From Inia geoffrensis (taxonomy: Eukaryota; Chordata; Mammalia; Artiodactyla; Iniidae), in NCBI GenBank assembly GCA_036417435.1, contig CM070910.1, forward strand, positions 73,578,784 to 73,642,783: DNA of 64,000 nucleotides, given 5' to 3'. A model generated the notes under the pieces. It did not search any database, was not told where the DNA came from, and saw only the letters and a program-made list of their open reading frames with translations. Each line of letters opens with the position of its first letter. Positions within the stretch are counted from its first letter, which is position 1. The position numbers and the translations under genes are program-made. Of the stretch, positions 63,556-64,000 are shown in pieces.

Positions 63556-64000
63556 TATTAGACAAGACCTCTTCCTTGCTCAACCAAATGGACTCAACAC
63601 CCCGTGTTCAAAACCTAGGAATATACCTGAGTATGAATTAACTTAAAACCCATACATTTATAGGTCTCCATAAGAAAATCATTTGTGTACAGCGGCGTAC
63701 ACACAGCAGTGTAAATAAGCAAAATCCCCTTATAAAAATAAATTTGAAAAAGAAAATACAAGGACTGTGAAATAGAGAGAAATTCTTAAATAAGTCCTTC
63801 AGGGCTTGTGAGGAATCTTGGATTCACCACCTCTACATCCACAGCTGTGGGAGAGATAAGACTGGACACTTGGGGCTGATACTATTGGTGAGGGAATGCA
63901 GACCGTTTGAGGTAATGGTGCATGGTTCCATTTCCACGGGTCCCAAATCTCCATGTTTCAGGGATTTATCTTTCAGCTAAAATATGCATGGAAAACCCAG
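62473..64000 (+). repeat. Satellite monomer M37, cut by the window end
   Basis: 1,528 bp present, about 207 bp missing. Palindrome at 62807-62878 with one mismatch. From about 63808 it reads CTTGTGAGGAATCTTGG and CTGTGGGAGAG, states otherwise seen together only in M6 and M7. Confidence 0.93.

Larger units (their letters stand above)
1..64000 (+). repeat. Satellite array, 1.735 kb monomer, probable common cetacean satellite
   Basis: The landmark GTTTGGAC recurs every 1,734 to 1,738 bp from position 1 to 62473 with no interruption, giving 36 full monomers and one partial, all in one orientation. The + strand is taken as the sense strand of the embedded L1 fragment. Both window ends lie inside the array, so its true size is unknown. 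Monomer length together with an internal L1 3' end matches what I recall of the common cetacean satellite of non-delphinid whales. The tandem structure is directly seen; the family name and host group are inference from recalled literature. Such arrays normally sit in constitutive heterochromatin and encode no protein. Confidence 0.97.
38186..64000 (+). repeat. Subarray D: monomers M23-M37, lineage with a one-A deletion
   Basis: M23 to M37 all read TTAAATGAAAAGACAC where most others have one more A, and all read CAATGTTTGGGG. Most have GAGGCTGTATAG and CCTGAGTATG in the L1 3' UTR part. Local duplications of two or three monomers are nested inside. M37 leaves this pattern near the window end. 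Confidence 0.85.

Noticed and set aside
1..64000. Host genes, tRNA or rRNA genes, or a transposon inserted in the array
   Set aside because: Monomer lengths stay within 1,734-1,738 bp throughout, so no insertion larger than a few bases exists anywhere in the window.

Overview
The whole 64 kb is one uninterrupted head-to-tail tandem array of a satellite monomer of about 1,735 bp. Taking the G of GTTTGGAC at position 1 as the start, I count 36 complete monomers (M1 to M36, each 1,734 to 1,738 bp) and a 1,528 bp piece of a 37th (M37) cut by the window end. No unique flanking sequence, host gene, RNA gene, CRISPR array or foreign insertion is visible. The many short open frames recur once per monomer and are by-products of the repeat.

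Organism: a eukaryote, most likely a cetacean. From phase 407 to about 1290 each monomer reads as the 3' end of a mammalian LINE-1 (L1) in + orientation: the end of ORF2, the 3' UTR and an A-rich tail, closest to the cetartiodactyl L1 as I remember it. A satellite of about 1.75 kb that contains an L1 3' end is the published description of the common cetacean satellite (Arnason and colleagues; Kapitonov and colleagues, recalled and not looked up). Delphinids are reported to carry a version of about 1.58 kb, so 1,735 bp points to a non-delphinid cetacean. Heterochromatic location is inferred.

Monomer layout, by phase from the monomer start: 1-334 unrecognised; 335-406 a 72 bp palindrome centred on GAATATATTC; 407 to about 930 decayed L1 ORF2 3' end; about 930-1290 L1 3' UTR and A-rich tail; 1291-1735 unrecognised, running into the next monomer.

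Regions: M1-M5 (1-8680) form one homogenised variant. M6-M8 (8681-13888) are diverged and transitional. M9-M22 (13889-38185) contain dimer and trimer higher-order repeats with offsets of 5,209, 3,469 and 5,205-5,206 bp. M23-M37 (38186-64000) share a one-base deletion and contain further dimer and trimer duplications at 3,469, 3,470 and 5,205 bp. The last ~200 bp of the window drift back towards the M6/M7 variant. Nothing here works as a gene system. The interest lies in the palindrome, the L1 origin and the record of unequal exchange and conversion. All similarity judgements were made by eye.
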